The notes beneath the pieces were generated by a model. The model was not told where the DNA came from, searched no databases, and saw only the letters and a list, made by a program, of their open reading frames with translations. Shown here piece by piece: positions 1 to 6,947 of a stretch of DNA of 11,229 bases (position 1 is the first letter of the stretch; each line of letters starts with the position of its first letter). A program made the translations under genes and the position numbers. Origin of the DNA: an uncultured Lachnospiraceae bacterium (GTDB lineage: Bacteria > Bacillota > Clostridia > Lachnospirales > Lachnospiraceae); NCBI GenBank assembly GCA_946413945.1, contig CAMKMR010000032.1, forward strand, positions 1 to 11,229. Reading direction: 5' to 3'.

Positions 1-85
1 TAGAGATAGACCACGGTTCAGGACACGAAAGTGTTTCAAGATAAAGATGCATAAGCGGGAAGCCATGGCAGAGTGGTTCCCACAT
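1..85 (-). CDS. Doubtful partial reading frame, third gene after the ANTAR regulator (5' part only)
   Basis: On the minus strand, GGAGG (94-90) stands four bases before an ATG at 85-83. The frame stays open for 28 codons to the window edge, beginning MWEPLCHGFPLMHLYLETL. It would start 32 nt after the regulator's stop codon and could be the next gene of that unit. I do not recognise the peptide. The same bases also form the plus-strand hairpin at 57-89, and an open frame this short means little. I list it only because the spacing and ribosome binding site are good; the plus-strand terminator reading is somewhat more likely. Confidence 0.2.
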   Translation of the reverse strand, partial: MWEPLCHGFPLMHLYLETLSCPEPWSIS

Positions 86-89
86 TTTT
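57..89 (+). terminator. Possible terminator of a plus-strand gene lying left of the window
   Basis: A hairpin pairs GGGAA-CCA (57-65, one bulged G) with TGGTTCCC (74-81), and ACATTTTT follows, which suits an intrinsic terminator reading rightward. A second small fold, CCTCCAA/TTGGGGG, lies at 90-107. Ahead of it, one frame ends at a TAA at 42-44, 12 nt before the hairpin, so it may be the tail of a plus-strand gene converging on the regulator at 118-705. The minus-strand side has no T-run, so this is not a good terminator for that regulator. The alternative reading of this edge is given in the entry for 1-85. Confidence 0.35.
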
Positions 90-117
90 CCTCCAAAAGT
101 TTGGGGGATTAGAAATG

Positions 118-705
118 TTACTCCCCATATCTTTCTTTTATTATATCAGCCACTTCACCCTTGGAAAGACTGTGATCCATCGCATATTTTTCAATATAGT
201 GGTGAGCTTCGTCTTCAGACATATGCTCATTTTCGATAAGCAGCCACTTTGCACGGTTAACGAGACGGATTTCCTGCATCTTTGTTTCAAGAGATGTAGT
301 CTTTTTGGCAAGACGTCTCAGTCTTTCGTGATAAGCGCACATATCGTCAATTGTTTCAAGAACGATAGTCCTAGAAATTGGTTTTGCAACAGTAAGAATT
401 CCATGGATTGAAACAGCAGAATAGATTTCCGACTGGATATCATTTTTAACACAAAGAAGGACTACAGTTGTCTTGTTACTTCCAAGGTCGATTGCTAGTC
501 TTTGGGCAGATTCGCCGCAAAGAGGAGAATTGATTATAATAAGATCGAAATTATCAGAGGCCAGAATTCGTCTGGCCTCTGTTTCGTTTGTAGCAACAGA
601 AATTTTGGAAAAACGTTGTTTCGGTATGATGTTTTTAAATGATGTTGTAAAGCCTTCGGATGATGAGATGATAAGAAGGCTATAAGTATGTTCTAATAAT
701 GGCAT
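118..705 (-). CDS. ANTAR-domain RNA-binding antiterminator with degenerate receiver domain (NitR/NasT/AmiR-like)
   Basis: This 195-residue protein probably binds leader RNA and prevents premature transcription termination. Residues 1-125 have the alpha/beta layout of a response-regulator receiver, but the acidic pocket reads SSS (14-16) and the phosphoacceptor position is Asn59 in FDLIIINSPL, so phosphorylation is unlikely; the lysine of the KP motif (Lys108) remains. A helical linker (about 122-145) leads to the ANTAR domain (136-190), with the typical AKWLL core (152-156), MSEDEAHHYIEKYA and a closing ADII helix. It lies 66 nt after the glutamine-synthetase-like gene on the same strand, with GAGG eight bases before the ATG and no promoter of its own seen, so the two are probably cotranscribed. 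In clostridia a similar regulator follows glnA and is thought to act on nitrogen genes. The gltB leader (2200-2250) is the obvious candidate target. The family call is sure; the target is inferred. Confidence 0.9.
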   Translation of the reverse strand: MPLLEHTYSLLIISSSEGFTTSFKNIIPKQRFSKISVATNETEARRILASDNFDLIIINSPLCGESAQRLAIDLGSNKTTVVLLCVKNDIQSEIYSAVSIHGILTVAKPISRTIVLETIDDMCAYHERLRRLAKKTTSLETKMQEIRLVNRAKWLLIENEHMSEDEAHHYIEKYAMDHSLSKGEVADIIKERYGE

Positions 706-771
706 CTAAAAAACCTCATGCTATCCAGGTTTGTAATCTGGAAAAATGATAAGCTAAAATAGCTGTAATGT

Positions 772-1983
772 TTATTTATCAAGATAAAGACGGATTATCT
801 CTTCAGGGATCTTATCTTTTATAAAATCACTCTTTTTCATGATAGTTCTTGCAATAGAAATGGTCTCAGGAAGTTTTGTAAGAGAAGATACTTCCTGTGA
901 AGTTGCATCCTGAAGGTCAAAACTTACAGGATCCATAGGCTTTGTATCATTCTTTAATCCGTCAAGAGCAGCGTAGATCATAAGGGCAAATGTGATATAA
1001 GGATTTGCCTGTGGATCAGGTGATCTAAGGATAATTTTAGGATCTGCTATATCTGTATTCTGGAAACGGATAAGCTGAGAACGATTATCCTTTGACCAGG
1101 AAATATAGAGAGGGGCACGGCTGGTACCAAGTCTTCTATATGAATCATCAATAGGATTAAGGAAAGCCATCATTTCAGGTATCTTATCTAAAAGACCTCC
1201 AATGATCGGTTCAGCAGGGAATTCACCTTTAGAATCTCTGGCTGACATGATAACTCTGAAGGCAGAACCGGCTTTATCTTTGAGTGGCTTTGGTGCAAAT
1301 GAAGCCCAGAGTCCGTTACGGCCGGCAACTGTCTCAACTACATTTTTAAATGTAACTGCGTTGTCAGCGGCAGTGATAGGATCACTGTGTACAAAATTTA
1401 TGGCATGCTGGCCAGGGCCAATCTCGTGATGAGATGAAAGAGGGATGATATCCATCTGCTCTAAAGTAAGGCAGATCTCACGACGGATATTTTCTCCCTT
1501 ATCTTCTGGAGCAATATCAAGATAAGAAGCATTATCATAAGGCTCAAAAGTCTTATTGCCGTCATCATCTAATTTAAAAAGATAGAATTCCATCTCTGAT
1601 CCAAAAGTAAATTCCAGCCCCTTTTTATTTGCCTCTGCTACTGCAGATTTAAGGATAGCTCTTGTATCACATTCAAATAGACGACCATCAGGATATGTAA
1701 GGCTGCAATACATTCTTACAACGCGGCCGTGTTCAGGTCTCCATGGTAAAACGGAAAGAGTTGATGGATCCGGATGAAGTAAAAGGTCTGAACCTGTTAC
1801 TTTATGGAAAACATCAATAGCGGTTGCATCTATTGGAATTCCAAAGTTAAAAGCTTTTTTTAATTCAGCAGGAAGGATGGAAATGTTCCTGTGAATACCA
1901 TATACATCAAAAAAGGCAAGACGGATAAATTTTACGTCTTCCTCTGCGACATATTCTAAAACATCTTCAGCTGTGTATGACAT
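772..1983 (-). CDS. Glutamine synthetase type I homologue, short, probably non-catalytic
   Basis: The protein (403 residues) aligns along its length with GSI enzymes such as B. subtilis GlnA (about 444). Recognisable blocks are the beta-grasp N-terminus (1-95), GSEMEF (129-133), SHHEIGPGQHAINF (184-197), FAPKPL (229-234), NRSQLIRF (300-307) and RSPDPQANPY (320-329). Key residues differ: the second Glu of the HHE..GQHE block is Ala194, the His of GSGMH is Arg243, the flap Glu of PGYEAP is Arg289 (with one residue deleted), and the metal-binding Glu of RVEVR is Ile318. Glu130, Glu132, Glu187, Arg284, Arg301, Arg306 and Arg320 are kept, so the fold and part of the ligand pocket may survive. The last 25 or so residues, including the usual C-terminal WE..Q(Y) tail, are absent. 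Catalysis therefore looks unlikely; a sensing role with the downstream ANTAR protein is an inference. The start is supported by AGGGGAG upstream of the ATG. Standard pipelines would name it glnA. Confidence 0.85.
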   Translation of the reverse strand: MSYTAEDVLEYVAEEDVKFIRLAFFDVYGIHRNISILPAELKKAFNFGIPIDATAIDVFHKVTGSDLLLHPDPSTLSVLPWRPEHGRVVRMYCSLTYPDGRLFECDTRAILKSAVAEANKKGLEFTFGSEMEFYLFKLDDDGNKTFEPYDNASYLDIAPEDKGENIRREICLTLEQMDIIPLSSHHEIGPGQHAINFVHSDPITAADNAVTFKNVVETVAGRNGLWASFAPKPLKDKAGSAFRVIMSARDSKGEFPAEPIIGGLLDKIPEMMAFLNPIDDSYRRLGTSRAPLYISWSKDNRSQLIRFQNTDIADPKIILRSPDPQANPYITFALMIYAALDGLKNDTKPMDPVSFDLQDATSQEVSSLTKLPETISIARTIMKKSDFIKDKIPEEIIRLYLDK

Positions 1984-2069
1984 GTTTAATCTCCCCTGTA
2001 TAAAAATAATTTATCTGCTTAATATAAGCCCGACAAACTAATCATATCAGAAATCAAAAATATGTAGAA

Positions 2070-2098
2070 ATTATATTTTGATGACTAAATAAAGTCAA
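2070..2098 (-). promoter_or_regulatory. Sigma-A type promoter of the glutamine-synthetase-like/ANTAR unit
   Basis: Read on the minus strand, TTGACT (2098-2093) is followed after 17 bases by a perfect TATAAT (2075-2070). Transcription would start near 2063 and give a leader of about 80 nt. That leader holds only a small hairpin (GCTTA/TAAGC) and no terminator, unlike the gltB leader. The unit therefore appears not to be attenuated itself, at least from this promoter. Confidence 0.75.
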
Positions 2099-2158
2099 GT
2101 TAAAAGTGATTTAGACATTAAAAAATTTTGCAAAAGGCTAAAAAACTTAATTTTATTC

Positions 2159-2187
2159 TTGACATATCCTGCGAACAGGTATAAATT
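2159..2187 (+). promoter_or_regulatory. Promoter of gltBD
   Basis: A perfect TTGACA (2159-2164) is followed by a 17-base spacer and TAAATT (2182-2187); a TATAAA two bases upstream is an alternative -10. The spacer contains the small inverted repeat CCTG-CGAA-CAGG. The start point falls near 2194, only a few bases before the attenuator hairpin. This promoter diverges from that of the glutamine-synthetase-like gene, the two -35 boxes being about 60 bp apart. Confidence 0.7.
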
Positions 2188-2199
2188 ATGTTCCATGAC

Positions 2200-2250
2200 A
2201 AAAGCAAAGGCGCTTTTCGGTTTACGGCCGAAGAGCGCCTTTTGTTGTTT
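2200..2250 (+). promoter_or_regulatory. ANTAR-type attenuator in the gltB leader: hexaloop hairpin overlapping a terminator
   Basis: Two mutually exclusive folds are visible. The first pairs AAAAGC (2200-2205) with GCTTTT (2212-2217) around the six-base loop AAAGGC, with A at position 1 and G at position 4, the known signature of ANTAR-recognised loops. The second is a 12-bp stem (2209-2220 with 2228-2239, one G-U pair) followed by TTTTGTTGTTT, an intrinsic terminator. The loop and right arm of the first fold are the left arm of the second, so stabilising the first would let transcription reach gltB. Known ANTAR sites usually have two hexaloop hairpins; only one is seen here, because transcription starts just ahead of it. 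The same element recurs at 10752-10796. Confidence 0.7.
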
Positions 2251-2256
2251 ATATGG

Positions 2257-2279
2257 CATCGCGTTAAGCTAATGCGATG
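2257..2279 (+). promoter_or_regulatory. Hairpin in the gltB leader, function unknown
   Basis: CATCGCGTTA (2257-2266) pairs with TAATGCGATG (2270-2279) over ten base pairs, with one G-U pair and a three-base loop (AGC). No T-run follows, so it is not a terminator. It separates the attenuator from the repeats at 2277-2371. It could insulate the attenuator, protect the processed 5' end of the mRNA, or be a protein-binding palindrome in DNA. Confidence 0.5.
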
Positions 2280-2371
2280 GAGATTACAGCCATAAAAAGC
2301 AAAGTAAGGCTGATTTTAGCTGTAAAAAAGCAAAGTAATGGCGACTAAAGCCGGATAAAGCAAAAGAAAGG
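2277..2371 (+). repeat. Three degenerate tandem units of 30-31 nt between attenuator and gltB start
   Basis: Each unit has a core of the form GAYTNNAGCY followed by an A-rich linker resembling AAAAGCAAAGTAA. The cores are GATTACAGCC (2282-2291), GATTTTAGCT (2312-2321) and GACTAAAGCC (2343-2352), at spacings of 30 and 31 nt, close to three helical turns. The linkers carry AGCAAAGTAA twice and AGCAAAAGAA in the third, which runs into the GAAAGG ribosome binding site of gltB (2366-2371). Units 2 and 3 can form very short GGC/GCY stems. The linker resembles the attenuator's AAAAGCAAAG. Repeated protein or RNA-binding sites are possible; nothing in the sequence decides between them. Confidence 0.55.
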
Positions 2372-2380
2372 AAAAGCAGT

Positions 2381-5300
2381 ATGGATAAGGAGAAATATCA
2401 GCAGTATCTTACAGAAGAACATGATGCCTGCGGTATTGGTGCAGTTGTTAATATTGACGGCAGAAAAACAGAGGATGTTTTGGATGATGCCCTCAGCATT
2501 GTAGAAAAACTTGAACATAGAGCAGGTAAGGATGCAACTGGAAAAGTCGGAGACGGAGTTGGAATATTACTTCAGATATGCCATAGCTTTTTCAAAAAAG
2601 AAGCAGAAAAGCAGGGTATCACATTAGGGGATGAAGGCGATTATGGTATAGGAATGTGTTTCCTGCCTCAGGATAAATTAAAGAGAATGTTTGCCATGCG
2701 TATGATGCAGGTGATAACAGAAAAGAGCGGTCTTAAATTCCTTGGCTGGAGAGAAGTACCTATCACTCCGGAAGTACTTGGAGAGCCTGCACTTTTATGT
2801 ATGCCACACATCGTGCAGTGTTTCATAGGACGCCCTGAAAATGTAGAAAAGGGAAGAGATTTTGATAGACAGCTTTATATTATAAGACGTGAATTTGAGC
2901 AGAGCTCAGATGACGATGCATATATCTGTTCAATGTCTTCTAGAACAATAGTATATAAGGGAATGTTCCTTGTTAAACAGTTAAGAAAATTCTATACAGA
3001 TCTTAACGCCGGCGGTTATAAGTCAGCCATCGGTATCGTACATTCAAGATTCTCAACTAATACGACACCTTCGTGGTACAGAGCTCATCCATATAGAATG
3101 ATAGCTCATAATGGTGAGATCAATACTATAAAGGGTAATGCTGACAGGATGCTGGCTCGTGAAGAGACTATGACATCTCCTCTTATCAAGAGTGATATTG
3201 ATAAAGTTTATCCTGTTATTTCATCAGTTGGTTCAGACTCAGCCATGTTAGATAATACATTGGAATTCCTTTACATGAATGGTATGGATCTTCCTCTTGC
3301 AATGATGATCACTATTCCTGAACCTTGGAAACATGATGAGATGATAGATGGAGAAAAGAAAGATTTCTATCACTATTATGCAACAATGATGGAGCCCTGG
3401 GACGGCCCTGCAGCTATCCTTTTCACAGATGGTGAAGTTATGGGAGCAACTCTTGACAGAAATGGCCTTCGCCCATCCCGTTATTATGTAACAGATGACA
3501 ACAGACTTATCCTTTCATCAGAAGTCGGTGTTCTTGATATTGATCCTTCTCATATAGTTAAGAAGTCAAGACTTGAGCCAGGTAAGATCCTTCTTGTTGA
3601 TACAAAGGAAAAGAGGATAATAACGGATCAGGAATGTAAGGAAAGATATGCAAGAAAGAATCCTTATGGAGAATGGCTGGATCAGAATCTCCTTCATCTT
3701 GCTGATCTTAAGATCCCTAATAAGAAAGTTGAAAATCATGAAGAGTCATTAAGACATAAATTATTTAAAGTATTTGGTTATACCTATGAAGATGTAAAAG
3801 AAGAGATAGCTCCAATGGCTATAAATGGTATTGAGCCTACAGTTTCAATGGGTCATGACGTACCACTTGCAGTGCTTTCAGAGAGACATTCACCACTCTT
3901 TAGATACTTCCATCAGAGATTTGCGCAGGTAACAAATCCTCCGATCGATTCACTTAGAGAAAAGATAGTAACAGATACAACAGTGTATATCGGTTCAGAC
4001 GGGGATCTCCTTTTAGAAAAAGGTGATAACTGCAGAGTGCTTGAAGTAAATCACCCAATCCTTACAGGGGTTGACCTTCTTAAGATAAAGGAACTTGATC
4101 AGCCTGGATTCCGTACTGAAACTGTATCAATCCTTTATTATAAGAATACATCACTTGACAGGGCATTGGATAAGCTCAGCGTAGAAGTAGACAGAGCAGT
4201 TTCAGAAGGAAATAACATAATAGTACTTTCTGATAAAGGCGTTGATGAGAATCATTTACCAATTCCATCACTTCTTGCAGTCTCATATGTAGAGCAGCAT
4301 TTAGTAAGAACAAAGAAGAGGACAGCGGTATCTCTTATCCTTGAAAGTGGTGAGCCACGAAATGTACATGATATGGCAGCGCTTCTTGGATTCGGTGCAA
4401 GAGCCATTTATCCATATCTTGCTCATGAATGTATCACTGAGATGATAGACAATGGAATTCTTGATAAGGATTACCATACAGCAATTGAAGACTATAATAA
4501 TGCACTTCTTTCAGGTGTTGTTAAGATTGCGGCAAAGATGGGTATTTCAACTATCCAGTCATATCAGTCAGCTAAGATCTTTGAAGCAGTAGGTCTTTCA
4601 GAAGAGTTAGTAGACAAATGTTTCAGCGGTATCGTAAGCCGTGTTGGCGGTATCGGACTTAAGGAAATAAATGAAGATGTAACTTATAGACATAATAAGG
4701 CTTTTGATCCTATGGGACTTTCAGTTGATGATTCTCTTGACAGTGAGGGCTATCACAAGCTTCGCAGCGGCAAGGAGGCAGAAGATCATCTCTATGATCC
4801 ACGTACTATCCTTGCTCTCCAGAAGGCTGTAAGAACCAATAGTGACGAGGACTTTAAGGCATATACTGAACTTGTGGATGATGTTAAGCGTCCTCATACT
4901 TTAAGAAGTCTCTTAGAGTTTGTTCCAAATAGAAAGCCTGTTAAGTTAGATGACGTTGAACCTGTAAGTGAGATCGTTAAGAGATTTAAGACTGGTGCTA
5001 TGTCTTATGGTTCTATCTCAAAGGAAGCTCATGAAACATTAGCCATTGCCATGAACAGACTGGGTGGAAAATCCAATACCGGTGAAGGCGGTGAAGATGC
5101 AGAGAGATTTGGAACAGAGAAGAATTCTGCTATAAAGCAGGTAGCTTCAGGAAGATTTGGTGTTACAAGTGCTTATCTTGTCAGTGCAAATGAAATCCAG
5201 ATCAAGATGGCACAGGGGGCTAAACCTGGTGAAGGCGGACATCTTCCAGGAAAGAAGGTTTATCCTTGGGTAGCAAAGACAAGATTTTCAACTCCTGGTG

Positions 5301-6931
5301 TGTCTCTTATTTCACCACCACCTCATCATGACATTTATTCGATCGAAGACTTAGCTCAGCTTATCTATGATCTAAAGAATGCCAATAGAAATGCCGGCAT
5401 TTCAGTTAAGCTTGTATCAGAAGCTGGTGTTGGAACTATCGCATCTGGTGTTGCAAAAGCCGGTGCAGAAGTAATCCTTATTTCAGGTTTTGACGGCGGT
5501 ACAGGAGCTGCTCCTGGAAGCAGTGTGCACCATGCCGGACTTCCTTGGGAACTTGGTCTTGCAGAAGCTCATCAGAGCCTTATTGCTAATGGACTTAGAA
5601 ACAGAGTAAGGATTGAGACAGATGGTAAGTTAATGAGTGGAAGAGATGTGGCAGTTGCAGCACTTCTTGGTGCTGAGGAATTTGGCTTTGCTACAGCTCC
5701 ACTGGTATGTATGGGATGTATGATGATGAGAGTATGCTCAAAGGATACATGTCCTGTAGGTATAGCAACTCAGAACGAGAAGCTTCGTAAGTGCTTCAAG
5801 GGTACACCTGAAGCAGTTATGAATTTCATGACTCATATAGCTGAGGAACTTAGAGAGATCATGGCGTCTCTTGGATTTAAGACTGTTAATGAAATGGTAG
5901 GTCACACAGACTGTCTTAAGGTAAGAAATGATCTATCTAGAAAATATATGGAAGAACTTGATCTTTCAGTAATATTAAATCAGGAAACAGCAAATGCGAA
6001 GGAGTCACATTTTGATAGAAATAAGCTCTTTGATTTTGAGCTTGATAAGACTCTTGATGAAAAGATCCTTCTTCCAGAGATGCTTGGCATAAATGGAGAT
6101 GGAAAGACTATTTCATCTAAGAATGCTAAGGAATTAAAGAAACAGGTTGAAGTTAAAGTTTCTAGTACAGACCGTTCATTTGGTACGATCCTTGGATCAG
6201 AGATAACAAAGAGAATGGGATCTTCATTAGAGGAAGATACATATGTAGTAAATGCTGTAGGTGGCGGTGGCCAGTCATTTGGCGCATTTATTCCTAAGGG
6301 ACTTACTATAAGACTTACAGGAGACGCAAATGATGGTTTTGGTAAGGGGCTTTCAGGTGGAAAGCTTATTGTTACACCTCCTTCTAATGCGGGATATAAG
6401 GCTGATGAAAATATCATCATCGGAAATGTAGCTCTCTACGGTGCTACTTCAGGTAAGGCTTATATCACAGGTATTGCAGGTGAGAGATTCTGTGTAAGAA
6501 ATTCTGGTGCTATAGCTGTAAGTGAAGGCTGCGGTGATCATGGACTTGAATATATGACAGGCGGACGTGCAGTCATTTTAGGCCAGACTGGTAAGAACTT
6601 TGCTGCCGGTATGTCAGGTGGTATTGCTTATGTTCTTGATACAGATCACAGTCTTTATAAGAGAATGAATAAGGATCTTGATACTTTAAATCAGGTTACT
6701 GATAAGTATGATATAGAAGAATTAAAGGGAATACTTACTGATTATCTTAAGGAAACAGGTTCAAAGAAAGCAGAGATGATCCTTAAAGACTTTGATACTT
6801 ATCTTCCATTATTTAAGAAGATCGTTCCTAAGGATTACCAGATAATGATGTCAACTATTGCCAAGTACGAGAATCAGGGACTTACACCGGACAACGCACG
6901 TACAGAAGCATTTCATGAGATCGCAGGCTAA
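2381..6931 (+). CDS. gltB: Glutamate synthase (NADPH) large/alpha subunit
   Basis: With GltD it converts glutamine and 2-oxoglutarate to two glutamates in the cytoplasm. At 1516 residues it is full length. Domains in order are: a 16-residue propeptide ending before Cys17 (DACGIG), the expected N-terminal nucleophile; a class II amidotransferase domain to about 425 (HSRFSTNT, AHNGEINT); the central domain (about 470-760); the FMN-binding synthase domain (about 820-1190) with GAMSYGSIS and NTGEGGED; and the C-terminal GXGXG beta-helix domain (about 1240-1450). Cys1113, Cys1119 and Cys1124 (CMMMRVC...TCPVG) fit the 3Fe-4S cluster. The start is preceded by GAAAGG nine bases upstream. gltD follows 16 nt later, so the two form an operon. 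The leader carries an attenuator (2200-2250), so expression is probably set by antitermination according to nitrogen supply. No key residue is missing. Confidence 0.97.
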   Translation: MDKEKYQQYLTEEHDACGIGAVVNIDGRKTEDVLDDALSIVEKLEHRAGKDATGKVGDGVGILLQICHSFFKKEAEKQGITLGDEGDYGIGMCFLPQDKLKRMFAMRMMQVITEKSGLKFLGWREVPITPEVLGEPALLCMPHIVQCFIGRPENVEKGRDFDRQLYIIRREFEQSSDDDAYICSMSSRTIVYKGMFLVKQLRKFYTDLNAGGYKSAIGIVHSRFSTNTTPSWYRAHPYRMIAHNGEINTIKGNADRMLAREETMTSPLIKSDIDKVYPVISSVGSDSAMLDNTLEFLYMNGMDLPLAMMITIPEPWKHDEMIDGEKKDFYHYYATMMEPWDGPAAILFTDGEVMGATLDRNGLRPSRYYVTDDNRLILSSEVGVLDIDPSHIVKKSRLEPGKILLVDTKEKRIITDQECKERYARKNPYGEWLDQNLLHLADLKIPNKKVENHEESLRHKLFKVFGYTYEDVKEEIAPMAINGIEPTVSMGHDVPLAVLSERHSPLFRYFHQRFAQVTNPPIDSLREKIVTDTTVYIGSDGDLLLEKGDNCRVLEVNHPILTGVDLLKIKELDQPGFRTETVSILYYKNTSLDRALDKLSVEVDRAVSEGNNIIVLSDKGVDENHLPIPSLLAVSYVEQHLVRTKKRTAVSLILESGEPRNVHDMAALLGFGARAIYPYLAHECITEMIDNGILDKDYHTAIEDYNNALLSGVVKIAAKMGISTIQSYQSAKIFEAVGLSEELVDKCFSGIVSRVGGIGLKEINEDVTYRHNKAFDPMGLSVDDSLDSEGYHKLRSGKEAEDHLYDPRTILALQKAVRTNSDEDFKAYTELVDDVKRPHTLRSLLEFVPNRKPVKLDDVEPVSEIVKRFKTGAMSYGSISKEAHETLAIAMNRLGGKSNTGEGGEDAERFGTEKNSAIKQVASGRFGVTSAYLVSANEIQIKMAQGAKPGEGGHLPGKKVYPWVAKTRFSTPGVSLISPPPHHDIYSIEDLAQLIYDLKNANRNAGISVKLVSEAGVGTIASGVAKAGAEVILISGFDGGTGAAPGSSVHHAGLPWELGLAEAHQSLIANGLRNRVRIETDGKLMSGRDVAVAALLGAEEFGFATAPLVCMGCMMMRVCSKDTCPVGIATQNEKLRKCFKGTPEAVMNFMTHIAEELREIMASLGFKTVNEMVGHTDCLKVRNDLSRKYMEELDLSVILNQETANAKESHFDRNKLFDFELDKTLDEKILLPEMLGINGDGKTISSKNAKELKKQVEVKVSSTDRSFGTILGSEITKRMGSSLEEDTYVVNAVGGGGQSFGAFIPKGLTIRLTGDANDGFGKGLSGGKLIVTPPSNAGYKADENIIIGNVALYGATSGKAYITGIAGERFCVRNSGAIAVSEGCGDHGLEYMTGGRAVILGQTGKNFAAGMSGGIAYVLDTDHSLYKRMNKDLDTLNQVTDKYDIEELKGILTDYLKETGSKKAEMILKDFDTYLPLFKKIVPKDYQIMMSTIAKYENQGLTPDNARTEAFHEIAG

Positions 6932-6947
6932 GGAGGGCTAAAAAGAA

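Noticed and set aside
1..90. End of a structural RNA such as RNase P or SRP RNA at the left edge
   Set aside because: None of the conserved core sequences of these RNAs could be recognised; the hairpin with a T-run is explained as a terminator.
73..411. Plus-strand frame of 112 codons over the end of the ANTAR gene
   Set aside because: It lies mostly antisense to the ANTAR domain, which is clearly coding, and has no ribosome binding site.
2165..2181. Small inverted repeat CCTG-CGAA-CAGG as the missing first ANTAR hairpin of the gltB leader
   Set aside because: It lies between the -35 and -10 boxes, so it would not be transcribed from this promoter, and its loop lacks the A1/G4 pattern.
5980..6420. 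Minus-strand frame of 146 codons inside gltB
   Set aside because: It is a shadow of the gltB coding frame; gltB is intact and conserved here, and the antisense protein is Ser/Pro-rich without features.
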